The notes beneath the pieces are model-generated. The model did no database searches. It was not told the DNA's origin and was given only the letters and a program-made list of their open reading frames with translations. Of a stretch of DNA of 64,000 nucleotides, positions 1 to 10,460 are shown one piece after another. The first letter of the stretch is position 1, and each line of letters begins with the position of its first letter. Both the position numbers and the translations under genes were made by a program. The DNA comes from Candidatus Izimoplasma sp. HR2 (lineage in GTDB: Bacteria > Bacillota_I > Bacilli_A > Izemoplasmatales > Izemoplasmataceae), in assembly GCA_000753575.1 (NCBI GenBank), contig JRFF01000011.1, positions 19,592 through 83,591 of the forward strand, written 5' to 3'.

Positions 1-1
1 A

Positions 2-847
2 ATTGATAAAATAAGAGAAAAAGTAGAAGAAGATTTCTTATTATCTAGAGATATTAAAGAATTCTTAACTGTAACAGTTGGTGTATCTTCTTTTCCTAAA
101 GATGGTAAAACATTAGAAGATATTATTTCTAAAGCTGATAGAGCAATGTATTACGGTAAAAAAATTGGTCGTAATAAATCAATTGTATTTAGAGAAGACG
201 TTTCAACTAATAGAACAATTGATGATGAAGTTAGTGAGAAAATTCGAGATGCACATGTTGCAAGTATATATGCTTTAGCAGCGACAATTGATGCTAAGGA
301 TCACTATACATATGGTCATTCAAACAATGTTGCTATTCTTTCTGAAGCAATCGCAAAAGCAGCATCATTTAATGATGAAGATGTTGAAATAGTTAGAAGT
401 GCTGGATTACTTCATGATATTGGTAAAGTAGGAATACCTGAATCAGTATTATCTAAACCAGGTGTTTTAACTGTAGATGAGATGGAAATAATGAAATCTC
501 ATGTAGTTCAATCAATTAATATTATTAAACATATTCCTAATTTATTAGAAACTGTTCCTGTAATAATAAGTCATCATGAAAGATATGATGGATTTGGATA
601 CCCAAGAGGTATTAGAGGGGAACAAATTCCAATACTAGGTAGAGTTATTTGTATAGCAGATGCATTTGATGCAATGACCACAGATAGACCTTATCGTAAA
701 GGATTATCTTTAGAACAAGCAATTTATGAATTAAATAAAAACAAGGGGAAACAATTTGATCCTGACCTTGTAGATATTTTTATAAATAAAATAATTAGTA
801 ACGGAGTATTATCAACATTAACTCTTGAAAATAGACCATCTTTCTAG
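2..847 (+). CDS. GGDEF (C-terminal part) fused to HD-GYP phosphodiesterase-like domain, 5' truncated by window edge
   Basis: Frame is open from base 2 (IDKIREKVEEDF...VTVGVSSFPKDGKTLEDIISKADRAMYYGKKIGRN = GGDEF C-terminus), followed by HD-GYP motifs HDIGKVGIP and HHERYDGFGYP. Confidence 0.88.
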   Translation: MDKIREKVEEDFLLSRDIKEFLTVTVGVSSFPKDGKTLEDIISKADRAMYYGKKIGRNKSIVFREDVSTNRTIDDEVSEKIRDAHVASIYALAATIDAKDHYTYGHSNNVAILSEAIAKAASFNDEDVEIVRSAGLLHDIGKVGIPESVLSKPGVLTVDEMEIMKSHVVQSINIIKHIPNLLETVPVIISHHERYDGFGYPRGIRGEQIPILGRVICIADAFDAMTTDRPYRKGLSLEQAIYELNKNKGKQFDPDLVDIFINKIISNGVLSTLTLENRPSF

Positions 848-862
848 ATAGGTCTATTTTTT
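828..862 (+). terminator. Rho-independent terminator
   Basis: AAAATAGACC...GGTCTATTTTTT stem plus T run. Confidence 0.75.
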
Positions 863-978
863 CTTAATGACACTTTTTAAAATAGTGTATATTAAATGTT
901 TGATAATCTATTATATGTGATAAAATATATATTGAAGAATAATTTAAAATACAAAGATATAATATAAAGAGGAGGAAG

Positions 979-3183
979 ATGATTTTGAATAAAAAATACA
1001 AAAGAATACAATTTTTACTAGCAAGTTTTGTAATTGTATTTTTATTAGTAGGATGTGGTCCTACTGAAGCAGAAGATATTGATACTACCGATACGGATAC
1101 ACCAGTTATTAGTGGGGCAGTTGATATCGAATTTGAACCTGGTGATGCTGATGAAATAGCGTATTTAGAAGGTGTAACTGCACTTGATGAACTTGATGGT
1201 GACATAACTTCATTAATTACAGTTGATACAGAAGAAGTAAACTTATTTACAGTTGGTATTTATGAAATAACTTATACTGTTACAGATACAGATGGATTTA
1301 CTGCATCTATAGCTGTAGATGTATATGTTGGTAAACAACTTGAAGCTGATACTATTGCAGATCTTGAAGAACTTAACTTTGATTTTGCATGGAATTTCCC
1401 AACAGTTGGAACAAATGGAACTATCTTTTTCTGGAGTTCTAGTAATACGAGAGTAATGACTGATAAAGGGCTTGTAATTCCACCACCTATTGGATCTGGT
1501 CCTGAGACTATTACGATGACTGTTGACGCTTATAATGGTATATACTCAGATTCAATGACATTTGAATTTGTTGTTGAGGATAGAGATGAATCTACAGTAA
1601 CACTTATGAAGACATTACCATTTGTTGGTACATCAGATGAATATGTTGTAACTGATGATCCAGCAGTTGATATTTTTTATGTTGATTACGGGAATGTTCC
1701 TTATATAGATATAGAAACATATATTGATATGATTGATGGAGCTATTGATTCAGATATAATAGATTTTACTACAGAAGGTGACGATGTATTAATCGTATCT
1801 TATGAAGTTACTTATGATGATTTTGATGGAATAGAAGTAACTGATGAATTTATAGCAACTATTGATTTTACTGAAAATACTTTTACAGTAAATAATTATG
1901 GTTTCTTTGAAAATTATGTTGCTGAAACTTCAACTGATTATGGTGAAGGATTAGATTATGTAGATGCAGATTATGTTGATCCTAAAGAAGTTACAATTCC
2001 TTTAGGTGAATACTCTTTTGATTTAGTAGTCTATGAAAATGATGGAAATACTTATTACTTAATGCCATTCCATGTAGCGAATTTATTATTTGCTGGTGGA
2101 GTATATTATGATGTTTATTATAATGGTGATTCATTATATGGTATCGATACATTTGGAATTAGTGGTGGATCAGAAGAAGACTTAGAAATACAAGAACTAG
2201 TTCGTACTAGTTCATATAATGATATGTCAGCTCCTAAAGATGTTAAAGAAGCAACTTATCACTTTATGGCTTTAGCATTAGATTATTTCTATGGTCTTAA
2301 AGAAGATCAAAAAGTTGATACATATTATGATTATCTTGAAGGATATGCTTCTGCTTTAATTACTAAAAGTGATTATTCATTATACGAAGCTATGTTTGAT
2401 ATAGCATACGGATTAGATGATTTACATACATCTCATGTTTTCCCAGGGTATTACAATCCAGCTGATTCATCATTTGGATTAAGTATTAATGATTTAGGAT
2501 CTAAATCAACTACTTTCTATGAAGGATTATGGGATATTCAAGATGATATAGAAGAAATTTTTGGAACTGCAGGATTACCTGGATATGAACTTATTGATGA
2601 TGATAAGACAGCTATTATTTATTTAGAAGGGTTTGACGTTGATACTCCTGATTCATTTAAGGCTATTTTAAATAGTTTACCTAGTAGTGTTGATAATGTT
2701 GTTATTGATTTAGCTTATAACACAGGTGGTAACTTAGGTGCAGTATTAAGAATCTTTGGTTATATGACTGAAGATGATATTTTATTCCATTCTCAAAATC
2801 CAGCTGATGATAGTGCTGTAACTTGGTATGTTCAAAGTTCTTATAGAGCAAAGGATTACAACTGGTTTATTAAAACATCAAGTGTAACATTTAGTGCGGC
2901 TAACTTAATGGCAAGTATGGCTCAAGAAATGGGTATTGCGACTATTGTAGGGCAAGACTCAACAGGTGGAGCTTCGTCAATTGGTGTAATTATGGCACCT
3001 GATGGAACTACGTTATTAATTAGTACTAATAATGTATTAAGTACACGTATTGGAAATGAAACTGATGGATATAGATATAAGAGTATAGAATACGGAATTG
3101 AAGTTGATTACTATATGAGTAATGTATATAGTGAATCTCTATTAATTAGTATTATTGAACAAGCAAACGCTGCAAACGAATAA
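979..3183 (+). CDS. Lipoprotein with Ig-like (DUF5011-type) domain and C-terminal S41-peptidase-like domain
   Basis: Lipobox LLVGC; 'LDELDGDIT...YEITYTVTDTDG'; C-terminal 'NVVIDLAYNTGGNLG...TFSAANLMASMA...GQDSTGGAS' resembles tail-specific protease fold. Confidence 0.7.
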   Translation: MILNKKYKRIQFLLASFVIVFLLVGCGPTEAEDIDTTDTDTPVISGAVDIEFEPGDADEIAYLEGVTALDELDGDITSLITVDTEEVNLFTVGIYEITYTVTDTDGFTASIAVDVYVGKQLEADTIADLEELNFDFAWNFPTVGTNGTIFFWSSSNTRVMTDKGLVIPPPIGSGPETITMTVDAYNGIYSDSMTFEFVVEDRDESTVTLMKTLPFVGTSDEYVVTDDPAVDIFYVDYGNVPYIDIETYIDMIDGAIDSDIIDFTTEGDDVLIVSYEVTYDDFDGIEVTDEFIATIDFTENTFTVNNYGFFENYVAETSTDYGEGLDYVDADYVDPKEVTIPLGEYSFDLVVYENDGNTYYLMPFHVANLLFAGGVYYDVYYNGDSLYGIDTFGISGGSEEDLEIQELVRTSSYNDMSAPKDVKEATYHFMALALDYFYGLKEDQKVDTYYDYLEGYASALITKSDYSLYEAMFDIAYGLDDLHTSHVFPGYYNPADSSFGLSINDLGSKSTTFYEGLWDIQDDIEEIFGTAGLPGYELIDDDKTAIIYLEGFDVDTPDSFKAILNSLPSSVDNVVIDLAYNTGGNLGAVLRIFGYMTEDDILFHSQNPADDSAVTWYVQSSYRAKDYNWFIKTSSVTFSAANLMASMAQEMGIATIVGQDSTGGASSIGVIMAPDGTTLLISTNNVLSTRIGNETDGYRYKSIEYGIEVDYYMSNVYSESLLISIIEQANAANE

Positions 3184-3195
3184 TTAAGTTTAATT

Positions 3196-3227
3196 AAAAA
3201 GAGTATCTTAAAGATGCTCTTTTTTTT
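3196..3227 (+). terminator. Rho-independent terminator
   Basis: AAAAGAGTATCTTAAAGATGCTCTTTTTTT. Confidence 0.75.
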
Positions 3228-3263
3228 GTTATATAGTATAATAAAGATGAAAGGAGAGATTAT

Positions 3264-3734
3264 ATGAAATATGAAGTTAAAGATTTTGAAGAAAGATATT
3301 TTGCTGGTATCGAATTTGATGGTGGAGTAAAGTTAGGAAAGACTGATAAAATTCCTAAGCTTTGGGATAAGTTTTTAAATGATGTTTTAGAAACAATCCC
3401 TTCAAGAAAGAGTGGTTTTCCCGTGATTGGGCTTGAATGTTATCCACCTAATTTTATGGAAACAAAAGAGTTTGATTACTACACATTAGTTGAAACTGAC
3501 GGATTAATAGAAAGCACAGAAGCATATGTAACTAAGAAACTTCCTAAAGGGAAGTATATAAGTTTTGAAATTGGGTTTGATACTTTACATGAGGATATTA
3601 AAAAAGTGTATAGGTATATCAAGGAACACAATGTAAAAGTTCATAGAGGTTTTGATTTTGAAGAGTATTTAGAAGAACAAAAGTATTATGAAAGTGGAGC
3701 AATTTTGAATTTCTCATTTTTGTTAGATGAATAA
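3264..3734 (+). CDS. GyrI-like / AraC effector-binding domain protein
   Basis: Sequence pattern of GyrI-like small-molecule-binding domain, SD AAGGAGAG. Confidence 0.6.
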   Translation: MKYEVKDFEERYFAGIEFDGGVKLGKTDKIPKLWDKFLNDVLETIPSRKSGFPVIGLECYPPNFMETKEFDYYTLVETDGLIESTEAYVTKKLPKGKYISFEIGFDTLHEDIKKVYRYIKEHNVKVHRGFDFEEYLEEQKYYESGAILNFSFLLDE

Positions 3735-4624
3735 TGATTGATAATAAATTGATTAGAAATAAGATTCTACCAAAAGTAAAAGAAGAAGGTAGAATGCTTG
3801 ATTATTACTTAGTAAAAGGTTTAATCGAAAATACTGATAAAGAAATTATAAATGAACTTCTAAAATTTCAAAATGATGATAAAGGTTTTGGTCATGGACT
3901 AGAGCCAGATTTAAGAATGCCTAATTCAAGTGTAGCTTGTACAAATCACGCAGTTCATATATTAGATCAAGTTAAGGACAAGAGTTTAACTATTAAACTA
4001 AGAAAGCAAATTGTAGAGTATTATGAAAGCGTATATTTAGAAGATTTAGAAAGATGGAGAATGACAAGTGAAGTTGTAAATGATTTCCCTAGAGCTATCT
4101 GGTGGAATTATGAAACAGTGGATGATTTCACTTACGGAAATCCTAATCCTGAAATCATAGGATTCTTATATCAAAATAAAAAGTACTTAAAAAAGATTGG
4201 AATAAATAAACAAATAAACAACGTATTAAAATATATTGATACTGACTTTGAAAAAGAAGCTAGTATGCATTCAGTAATGAGTATGCTACATTTTTATAAA
4301 AATATTGATAAAGATATTCAAAACTTAATTAAATCAAAACTTCAAAAAGTTGTTGTATCTGAATTAAATAAATCTTATGGTAAATGGGAAAAATATGGAC
4401 TAGAGCCGTATAAAATAGCTATAATTGATAAGAAATTCTTAAATACAAGACTAGAAGAATTGAATGAAAATCTTCTAGTTATTAAGGAAAAGGTTGAAAA
4501 AGGATTGATAATTCCTAATTGGAGATGGTATCAATTTAAAGAAGTATTTGAAGAGTGTAAAATGGAGTGGAGTGGATATTTAACATTTAATGTCCTAAGA
4601 GCTTTAAGATTAAATAGATTGTAA
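3734..4624 (+). CDS. Conserved hypothetical protein (alpha-helical, terpenoid-cyclase-fold-like)
   Basis: ORF overlapping upstream stop; 'LLKFQNDDKGFGHGLEPDLRMPNSS' motif. Confidence 0.5.
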   Translation: MIDNKLIRNKILPKVKEEGRMLDYYLVKGLIENTDKEIINELLKFQNDDKGFGHGLEPDLRMPNSSVACTNHAVHILDQVKDKSLTIKLRKQIVEYYESVYLEDLERWRMTSEVVNDFPRAIWWNYETVDDFTYGNPNPEIIGFLYQNKKYLKKIGINKQINNVLKYIDTDFEKEASMHSVMSMLHFYKNIDKDIQNLIKSKLQKVVVSELNKSYGKWEKYGLEPYKIAIIDKKFLNTRLEELNENLLVIKEKVEKGLIIPNWRWYQFKEVFEECKMEWSGYLTFNVLRALRLNRL

Positions 4625-4656
4625 AAATAGAACCCAAATTGGTTTCTATTTTTTTA
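4623..4656 (+). terminator. Rho-independent terminator
   Basis: AAAAATAGAACC...GGTTTCTATTTTTT. Confidence 0.7.
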
Positions 4657-4705
4657 TTAAAGAAAAAGAATAATGATGAAAGTAATATGTTATTGAGGTG
4701 ATAAA

Positions 4706-6541
4706 ATGATAAAGAAAATAGGAATAACATTATTACTAATTTTAACGTTCGTTTTTACTAGTGTTAGTGCGACTACATTTACTAATCAACTACCAGGAGG
4801 TAAAAATTATATAGATATTAATAACCTAGTAATAGGGGAGAATACTCTTAGTACAGTAAATGAATTCAAAGTTAAAGAAAATACTTTTTATACTTTTAGT
4901 ATGCCTGGATACGATATGATTAGTGGAGAATTATCAGTTGAAATTTCTGGTAATGAAGTATATTTAGAAGGATATGTTGAATCTAATCCAGATTGTATTA
5001 TGGAATTACAAGAGACAACATGTACATTTGAAACTGCAGTAGGAGAAAGTTATTTAAATATTGTTATAAACTCTCTTGATATTGAAAGTTTTATTTTTTA
5101 CTACGGAATAAATGCATTTCAATTAGAGGAAGGGAATGTATACACATATTATGAAGATTATATTCCTCCACTTGAAGATACAACCGAACCGTCATTTTCT
5201 GGGATTGGTGCATATATAAAAAGTTATAGTAATTACGAAAGCTTATTAAGTATTATTAATAATCATATTGTTGTAATAGATGAAGTTGATGGGGATATCA
5301 CAAGTAATATAGTAATTATTAGTGACTTATATACGGGAAATGAACAAATAGTAGGTGAATATCTTGTTGAGTTAAGTGCAAGTGATTCTAGTGGAAATAC
5401 AGCATATTTTAGTTTGAGTATTTTAGTTAAAGATGAAATAGATCCAATCATTACTGGACCTACTAATATTGATATTAGTATATCTGAGATAACTAATATC
5501 AATGAGATAATTACTAATTATTTTACAGTAAGTGATGATTATGGAATAGCAACTATAAATATATTAGTAGATAACTATACAGTAAATAATGATTTACTTG
5601 GAATATATTTAGTTAAAATTGAAGCAGTAGATGAATCTTTAAATAGTGTATCTTTAGAATTTAATGTTTCTTTAGTAGATATTGATAGTCCTGTAGTTAC
5701 ATCAGTTTTAAATGTAGATTCATACTTATCTAATCCACTTGATTTAACAGGTATACTAGACACTATAGTATTAAGTGATAACTACGATGATATGAGTAAT
5801 CCTAATATCATTGTAATTAGTAATCAATTTAATGGAAATGAAAGTATTCCTGGTACATATACAATTAATTTTGAAGTAAGTGATGGACAAGGGAACACCT
5901 TAAATGAGGATATAGTAGTTACTGTAATTGATGATGTAGCACCAGCAATCAGTGGACCTATTACTTATCAAGGATCATATGAAGAAGAGCTTTTAGCAAG
6001 TGATTTTTTAAATATGTTGAATGTTAGTGATAATAGTGATTCTTTAAGTTTAATTGATATGTATATTATTGAAGATACATATTCAAATAGAAGTAGTATT
6101 ACCGGTAGTTATTTAATTACGTTTGGAGTAATTGATAGTAATAATAATGAAATTACTCATTCAATCAGTATTACTTTATTTGATGATATAGCTCCGATAA
6201 TATATATAGATGACTATATTGTTACAGTTGATATGGAATCAACTTTTACAACTGATGATGCTTTAACTTTATTGATTAATTCAAATGAATTAACTGAAGG
6301 AAGTTATACTGTTAAAAAGTTATTTGATGGATATACAGGTAATGAATTAAATGAAGGGACCTATGTATATTTACTTGAATTCACTAATAACTCAGGTGAA
6401 AGTTTCCAAAAAGAGTTTTTAGTAAAAGTAATAGATACTGATGATTCTTTGATTGATGAAGATTTATTTATTAGAAATATAATTTTATATTCTTTTTCTA
6501 TTACATTCTTTGGGTATGTTGTGTATAAAAACAAAAAATAA
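4706..6541 (+). CDS. Surface-anchored protein with tandem Ig-like (DUF5011-type) repeats and C-terminal TM anchor
   Basis: Signal peptide, repeated 'D..(A/D)P.I.GP' / 'DGDIT' Ig-like units, C-terminal hydrophobic segment followed by YKNKK. Confidence 0.7.
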   Translation: MIKKIGITLLLILTFVFTSVSATTFTNQLPGGKNYIDINNLVIGENTLSTVNEFKVKENTFYTFSMPGYDMISGELSVEISGNEVYLEGYVESNPDCIMELQETTCTFETAVGESYLNIVINSLDIESFIFYYGINAFQLEEGNVYTYYEDYIPPLEDTTEPSFSGIGAYIKSYSNYESLLSIINNHIVVIDEVDGDITSNIVIISDLYTGNEQIVGEYLVELSASDSSGNTAYFSLSILVKDEIDPIITGPTNIDISISEITNINEIITNYFTVSDDYGIATINILVDNYTVNNDLLGIYLVKIEAVDESLNSVSLEFNVSLVDIDSPVVTSVLNVDSYLSNPLDLTGILDTIVLSDNYDDMSNPNIIVISNQFNGNESIPGTYTINFEVSDGQGNTLNEDIVVTVIDDVAPAISGPITYQGSYEEELLASDFLNMLNVSDNSDSLSLIDMYIIEDTYSNRSSITGSYLITFGVIDSNNNEITHSISITLFDDIAPIIYIDDYIVTVDMESTFTTDDALTLLINSNELTEGSYTVKKLFDGYTGNELNEGTYVYLLEFTNNSGESFQKEFLVKVIDTDDSLIDEDLFIRNIILYSFSITFFGYVVYKNKK

Positions 6542-6572
6542 AACGTATTCATTTCATTATGATTGACTTTCA

Positions 6573-6595
6573 CCTTAATTTCTTATAAATTAAGG
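6573..6595. promoter_or_regulatory. Inverted repeat overlapping lactate permease promoter
   Basis: CCTTAATTT-cttat-AAATTAAGG (9-bp perfect arms) downstream of TTGACT (6563-6568). Confidence 0.55.
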
Positions 6596-6614
6596 TTGAA
6601 AGCGGTGATTTAAT

Positions 6615-8171
6615 ATGGAATTATTACGTATATTAACTAGTATATTGCCAGTGCTTGGACCGTTAGTACTTTTAGTTATATTTAGAATGAGTGCTAAAAA
6701 AGGAATGACAATAAGTATGGTCTTAATGATGGTGCTTGCCTTAGTTATATGGCAAGTATCATTTGATGTTATATTTGCTTCTGTATTTGTAGGTATTCAT
6801 AAGTCATTAACAATTATTTTAATATTGCTTGGAGCTTTGACTTTAGTTAATACTTTAAAAAATACAAAAGCTATTAAAAGAATTAATCAAGGATTTGAAA
6901 CTATCTCAAAAGATAAAAGAATTTTAGCTGTAATAATTGCATTCTTATTTGGGGCTTTAATTGAAGGAGCTAGTGGATTTGGAACACCAGCTGCGATTAC
7001 AGGACCATTACTTGTGGGTATGGGATTTGATCCATTAACTGCTGTAGTTTTAGCACTTGTAGCTGATAGTACTCCTGTATCATTTGGTGCTGTAGGTACA
7101 CCACTTGCTGTTGGACTAGGTGACATGAGTTTAGATTTAAATTTAATAGCTAGTAATGTTACTTTCATAGATTTGTTTAGTGGAATATTTATTCCTCTAA
7201 TTGTAGTTACAATGTTTGTAGTAATGAATAAAGAATATAAAGATAAGAAAATGAAGAGTATTATTGAAATTCTTCCATGGACTTTATTTGTTGGAGTTAT
7301 ATATGTTTTAACAGCATATGGTACAGCTTCATTTATTGGTTTTGAATTTGTTTCTATTATTACTCCTATAGTAACTTTGTTAGTAGTAACAATATCTACT
7401 AAGTATGGTTTCTTAGTTCCAAAGGATTTAGAACAAGTAGAAAACGAAAAAACTGAGATGTCTTTATTTAAGGCATGGAGTCCATATTTAGTTGTTGTAG
7501 TCTTACTATTACTAACTAGAGTTATTGAACCACTAAAAGAGCTATTATTATCAATTGACTTTTTATCTTTGAATAATGTTCTTGGAACATCTATTTCTTC
7601 ATCATTTGCTATATTTTACTCCCCTGGAGCTGTTCTAATACTCGCAAGTGTATTTGCGTCTATATATCAGAAAAAGGGGCTAAAAGAGTTTAAAAACGCT
7701 ATAAGAGATACTAAAAAAGTAATAATTGGAGCAAGTCTTGCTTTAATACCTACTTTAATAATGGTAACTATATATACCAATAGTCAGTTTAATGGATTAG
7801 ATTTAGAGAGTATGCCGACATATTTTGCGAATAATCTAGGAAGTATATTTGGTGGTATGTGGTCTGTGATGAGTCCGTTTCTTGGAATGTTAGGAAGTTT
7901 TGTTTCAGGAAGTGCAACTGTTTCTAATTTAACATTTGGGAATGTTCAGTACTCAATTGCAAATACTGTGAATTTAGATACTAATGTCATAATGGCTGAA
8001 CAAGTAATAGGAGCAGCTATAGGTAATATGATATGTGTTCATAATGTAGTCGCTGCATCTAGTGTAGTAGGTCTTGAGAATCAAGAAGGTATAATAATTA
8101 AGAAAACTATTATACCTGCGCTTATATATGCAACACTAGTTGCGATTATTAGTTTTATAATACTATTTTAA
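6615..8171 (+). CDS. lctP: L-lactate permease family transporter
   Basis: '[47 protein letters not shown]' signature. Confidence 0.88.
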   Translation: MELLRILTSILPVLGPLVLLVIFRMSAKKGMTISMVLMMVLALVIWQVSFDVIFASVFVGIHKSLTIILILLGALTLVNTLKNTKAIKRINQGFETISKDKRILAVIIAFLFGALIEGASGFGTPAAITGPLLVGMGFDPLTAVVLALVADSTPVSFGAVGTPLAVGLGDMSLDLNLIASNVTFIDLFSGIFIPLIVVTMFVVMNKEYKDKKMKSIIEILPWTLFVGVIYVLTAYGTASFIGFEFVSIITPIVTLLVVTISTKYGFLVPKDLEQVENEKTEMSLFKAWSPYLVVVVLLLLTRVIEPLKELLLSIDFLSLNNVLGTSISSSFAIFYSPGAVLILASVFASIYQKKGLKEFKNAIRDTKKVIIGASLALIPTLIMVTIYTNSQFNGLDLESMPTYFANNLGSIFGGMWSVMSPFLGMLGSFVSGSATVSNLTFGNVQYSIANTVNLDTNVIMAEQVIGAAIGNMICVHNVVAASSVVGLENQEGIIIKKTIIPALIYATLVAIISFIILF

Positions 8172-8172
8172 T

Positions 8173-8198
8173 AAAAGCTGAAGAAATTCAGCTTTTTT
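8173..8198 (+). terminator. Rho-independent terminator
   Basis: AAAAGCTGAAgaaaTTCAGCTTTTTT. Confidence 0.75.
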
Positions 8199-8199
8199 A

Positions 8200-8245
8200 T
8201 TGACTAAATTTGTGGATGATTATATAATGATTAGGTAGAACCTAA
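8200..8245 (+). promoter_or_regulatory. Sigma-A promoter with overlapping MarR-type operator
   Basis: TTGACT (8200-8205), 17-nt spacer, TATAAT (8223-8228), palindrome TTAGGT-AGA-ACCTAA (8231-8245). Confidence 0.7.
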
Positions 8246-8271
8246 CTATTATGTATTAGGAGTTGAATAAT

Positions 8272-8697
8272 ATGGATAAAGAAGAATTAAGAATATCTTT
8301 TAATAAGTTTCTAAAAATGTACTTTGATTCTTGTAAAGAGGTTTATGATGAGATAAACGCTAGTAGAATTACAGGTAGACAATTTAGGTATTTAAGAGAG
8401 ATTCATAAAAGAGAAGAAGCAACACTAACTGAACTTGCTGAACATTTTCAAATATCAAAACCTTCAATGAATGAAGTTTTGAATAAATTTGAAAATACTA
8501 AGATTATTAAAAAAAGAAGAAGTGAAACAGATAAAAGATATAGTTATATTTCGTTAACAGATATTGGGGTTATACTTGCTACTTCTAATGAACTTGAAAG
8601 TAAGAGAGCAGTTACTAAAATGTTTGAAACATTAAATGAAAAAGAAATTCTTAATATTAAGAATTCTTTTGATAAGTTTGGAGATGATCATAAATGA
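8272..8697 (+). CDS. MarR family transcriptional regulator
   Basis: wHTH 'ATLTELAEHFQISKPSMNEVLNKFENTKIIKKRRSETDKRYSYISLT'; ATG at 8272 preferred over the tracked TTG (AGGAG SD). Confidence 0.85.
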   Translation: MDKEELRISFNKFLKMYFDSCKEVYDEINASRITGRQFRYLREIHKREEATLTELAEHFQISKPSMNEVLNKFENTKIIKKRRSETDKRYSYISLTDIGVILATSNELESKRAVTKMFETLNEKEILNIKNSFDKFGDDHK

Positions 8698-10460
8698 TTT
8701 TTGGTAAAGCAGTTAATAAGTATTATTTAAAATATGCTCATCTATTTATTTTTGGACTTATCGCATTAGTTATTGTTGATTATGTTCAATTAGAAATCCC
8801 GATTTTAACAGGGCAATTAATAGATGGATTAGATCAAGGTACTATGGATAAGAGTGGTATCTTAGATTTAGTTAAACTAATAGGTATATATGTTTCAATG
8901 ATAATTGTAGGTAGATTCCTATGGAGAATGTTTATATTTGGAGCAAGTAGAAGAGTTGATTATGGTATTAGGAATGAAATGTTTGAACATTGTGAAAACT
9001 TATCAAATAGCTTTTATTCTGAAAATAAAGTTGGAGGATTAATGGCTCATTTTACTAATGATGTTGAATCAGTAAGACGTGCAATTGGTCCTGGAATGAT
9101 TATGCTTGTAGATGCTTTATTCTTAGGAGGATTAGCATTTTATCATATGTTTAATTTAGATGTTACTATGACGTTGTTCGCTGGTATTCCTTTAATTATT
9201 ATCGCAATTTTAGGGGCGTATATGGGAAGAAAAATGCGTAACAAATTTAAAGAAGCTCAAAAAGCATTTGAAGATTTAAGTGATTTTACTAATGAAAATT
9301 TATCTGGAATAAATGTAGTAAAAGCATTTGTTAAAGAGGAAACTGAAATTAATGAGTTCTTAAAAATTAATACCAGAGCAAAACGCAAAAATATTTCTTA
9401 TGTAAAAAGTCAAACATTACTTCAAATGTCAATTAGAGCTATAACAGGGATTATATACGTTATTATTTTAGGTTATGGTGGATACTTAGTACATAGTACA
9501 GCTGGTACAACTGAAGAGTTCACTGTAGGATACTTAACTACTTTCATTTTATTATTTGGATCATTACTATGGCCTATGAGAGCTTTAGCTATGATAATTA
9601 ATGTTAGAAGTAGAGGTAAAGGATCACTTCAAAGAATAGAAAGAATTCTTGATGAAGTACCTGATGTCTTTGATAGTGAAGACGTTATTAATGTAGAAGA
9701 GATTAACGGAAAACTAGAATTTAGAAATCTATCATTTAAGTATCCTGATGGTAGTGAAGATGCATTAAGTAATATAAGTTTCAAAGTTAATATTGGTGAT
9801 ACTGTCGGAATTTTAGGTAGAACCGGGAGTGGTAAAACTAGTTTAGTTGATTTATTACTTAGATTATATAATATCAATGAAAATCAATTATTCATTGATG
9901 GAATAGATATTATGAAACTACCTATAAAAAAAGTTAGAGAAAGCATTGGGTATGTACCACAAGATGGTTTCTTATTTAGTGATTCAATTTCAAATAATAT
10001 ATCATTTGGACTTGAAAAGAAAAAAGATTATTTTAATGATATTCAGGAAGCTGCGAAATTAAGTGATGTTCATGATAATATCACTGAGTTTAGTGAAGAA
10101 TACGAAACGATTATCGGTGAAAGAGGAGTAACTCTTTCTGGCGGACAAAGACAAAGATTAAGTATAGCTCGTGCTTTAATTAAAGATCCAGCTATCTTAA
10201 TACTTGATGATTCAGTTTCTGCAGTAGATACAAAAACTGAAGAAACTATTCTTAATAACTTAAACAAAGTAAGAAAAGGTAAAACTACTTTAATAATTGC
10301 ACATAGAATTAGTACTATTAAAGACGCAGATAAAATTATTATTGTTGATGAAGGTAAAGTAATTGATGTTGGAACACATAGTGAGTTATTAAAAAGATGT
10401 ACCTTCTACCTTGATATGGTTGAAAGACAAAAACTTGAAGATGAAGTAGAGGTGGACTAG
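8694..10460 (+). CDS. ABC exporter (TMD-NBD), heterodimer half 1
   Basis: Walker A GRTGSGKTS, LSGGQRQR, Walker B. Confidence 0.9.
   Translation: MIFGKAVNKYYLKYAHLFIFGLIALVIVDYVQLEIPILTGQLIDGLDQGTMDKSGILDLVKLIGIYVSMIIVGRFLWRMFIFGASRRVDYGIRNEMFEHCENLSNSFYSENKVGGLMAHFTNDVESVRRAIGPGMIMLVDALFLGGLAFYHMFNLDVTMTLFAGIPLIIIAILGAYMGRKMRNKFKEAQKAFEDLSDFTNENLSGINVVKAFVKEETEINEFLKINTRAKRKNISYVKSQTLLQMSIRAITGIIYVIILGYGGYLVHSTAGTTEEFTVGYLTTFILLFGSLLWPMRALAMIINVRSRGKGSLQRIERILDEVPDVFDSEDVINVEEINGKLEFRNLSFKYPDGSEDALSNISFKVNIGDTVGILGRTGSGKTSLVDLLLRLYNINENQLFIDGIDIMKLPIKKVRESIGYVPQDGFLFSDSISNNISFGLEKKKDYFNDIQEAAKLSDVHDNITEFSEEYETIIGERGVTLSGGQRQRLSIARALIKDPAILILDDSVSAVDTKTEETILNNLNKVRKGKTTLIIAHRISTIKDADKIIIVDEGKVIDVGTHSELLKRCTFYLDMVERQKLEDEVEVD

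Noticed and set aside
864-1205. Minus-strand ORF from track
   Set aside because: Antisense to the S41-like lipoprotein gene; low-complexity Ser-rich translation, no RBS support
6887-7168. Minus-strand ORF from track
   Set aside because: Antisense to lactate permease; typical codon-shadow ORF
9629-10267. Two minus-strand ORFs from track
   Set aside because: Antisense shadows of the ABC NBD coding sequence
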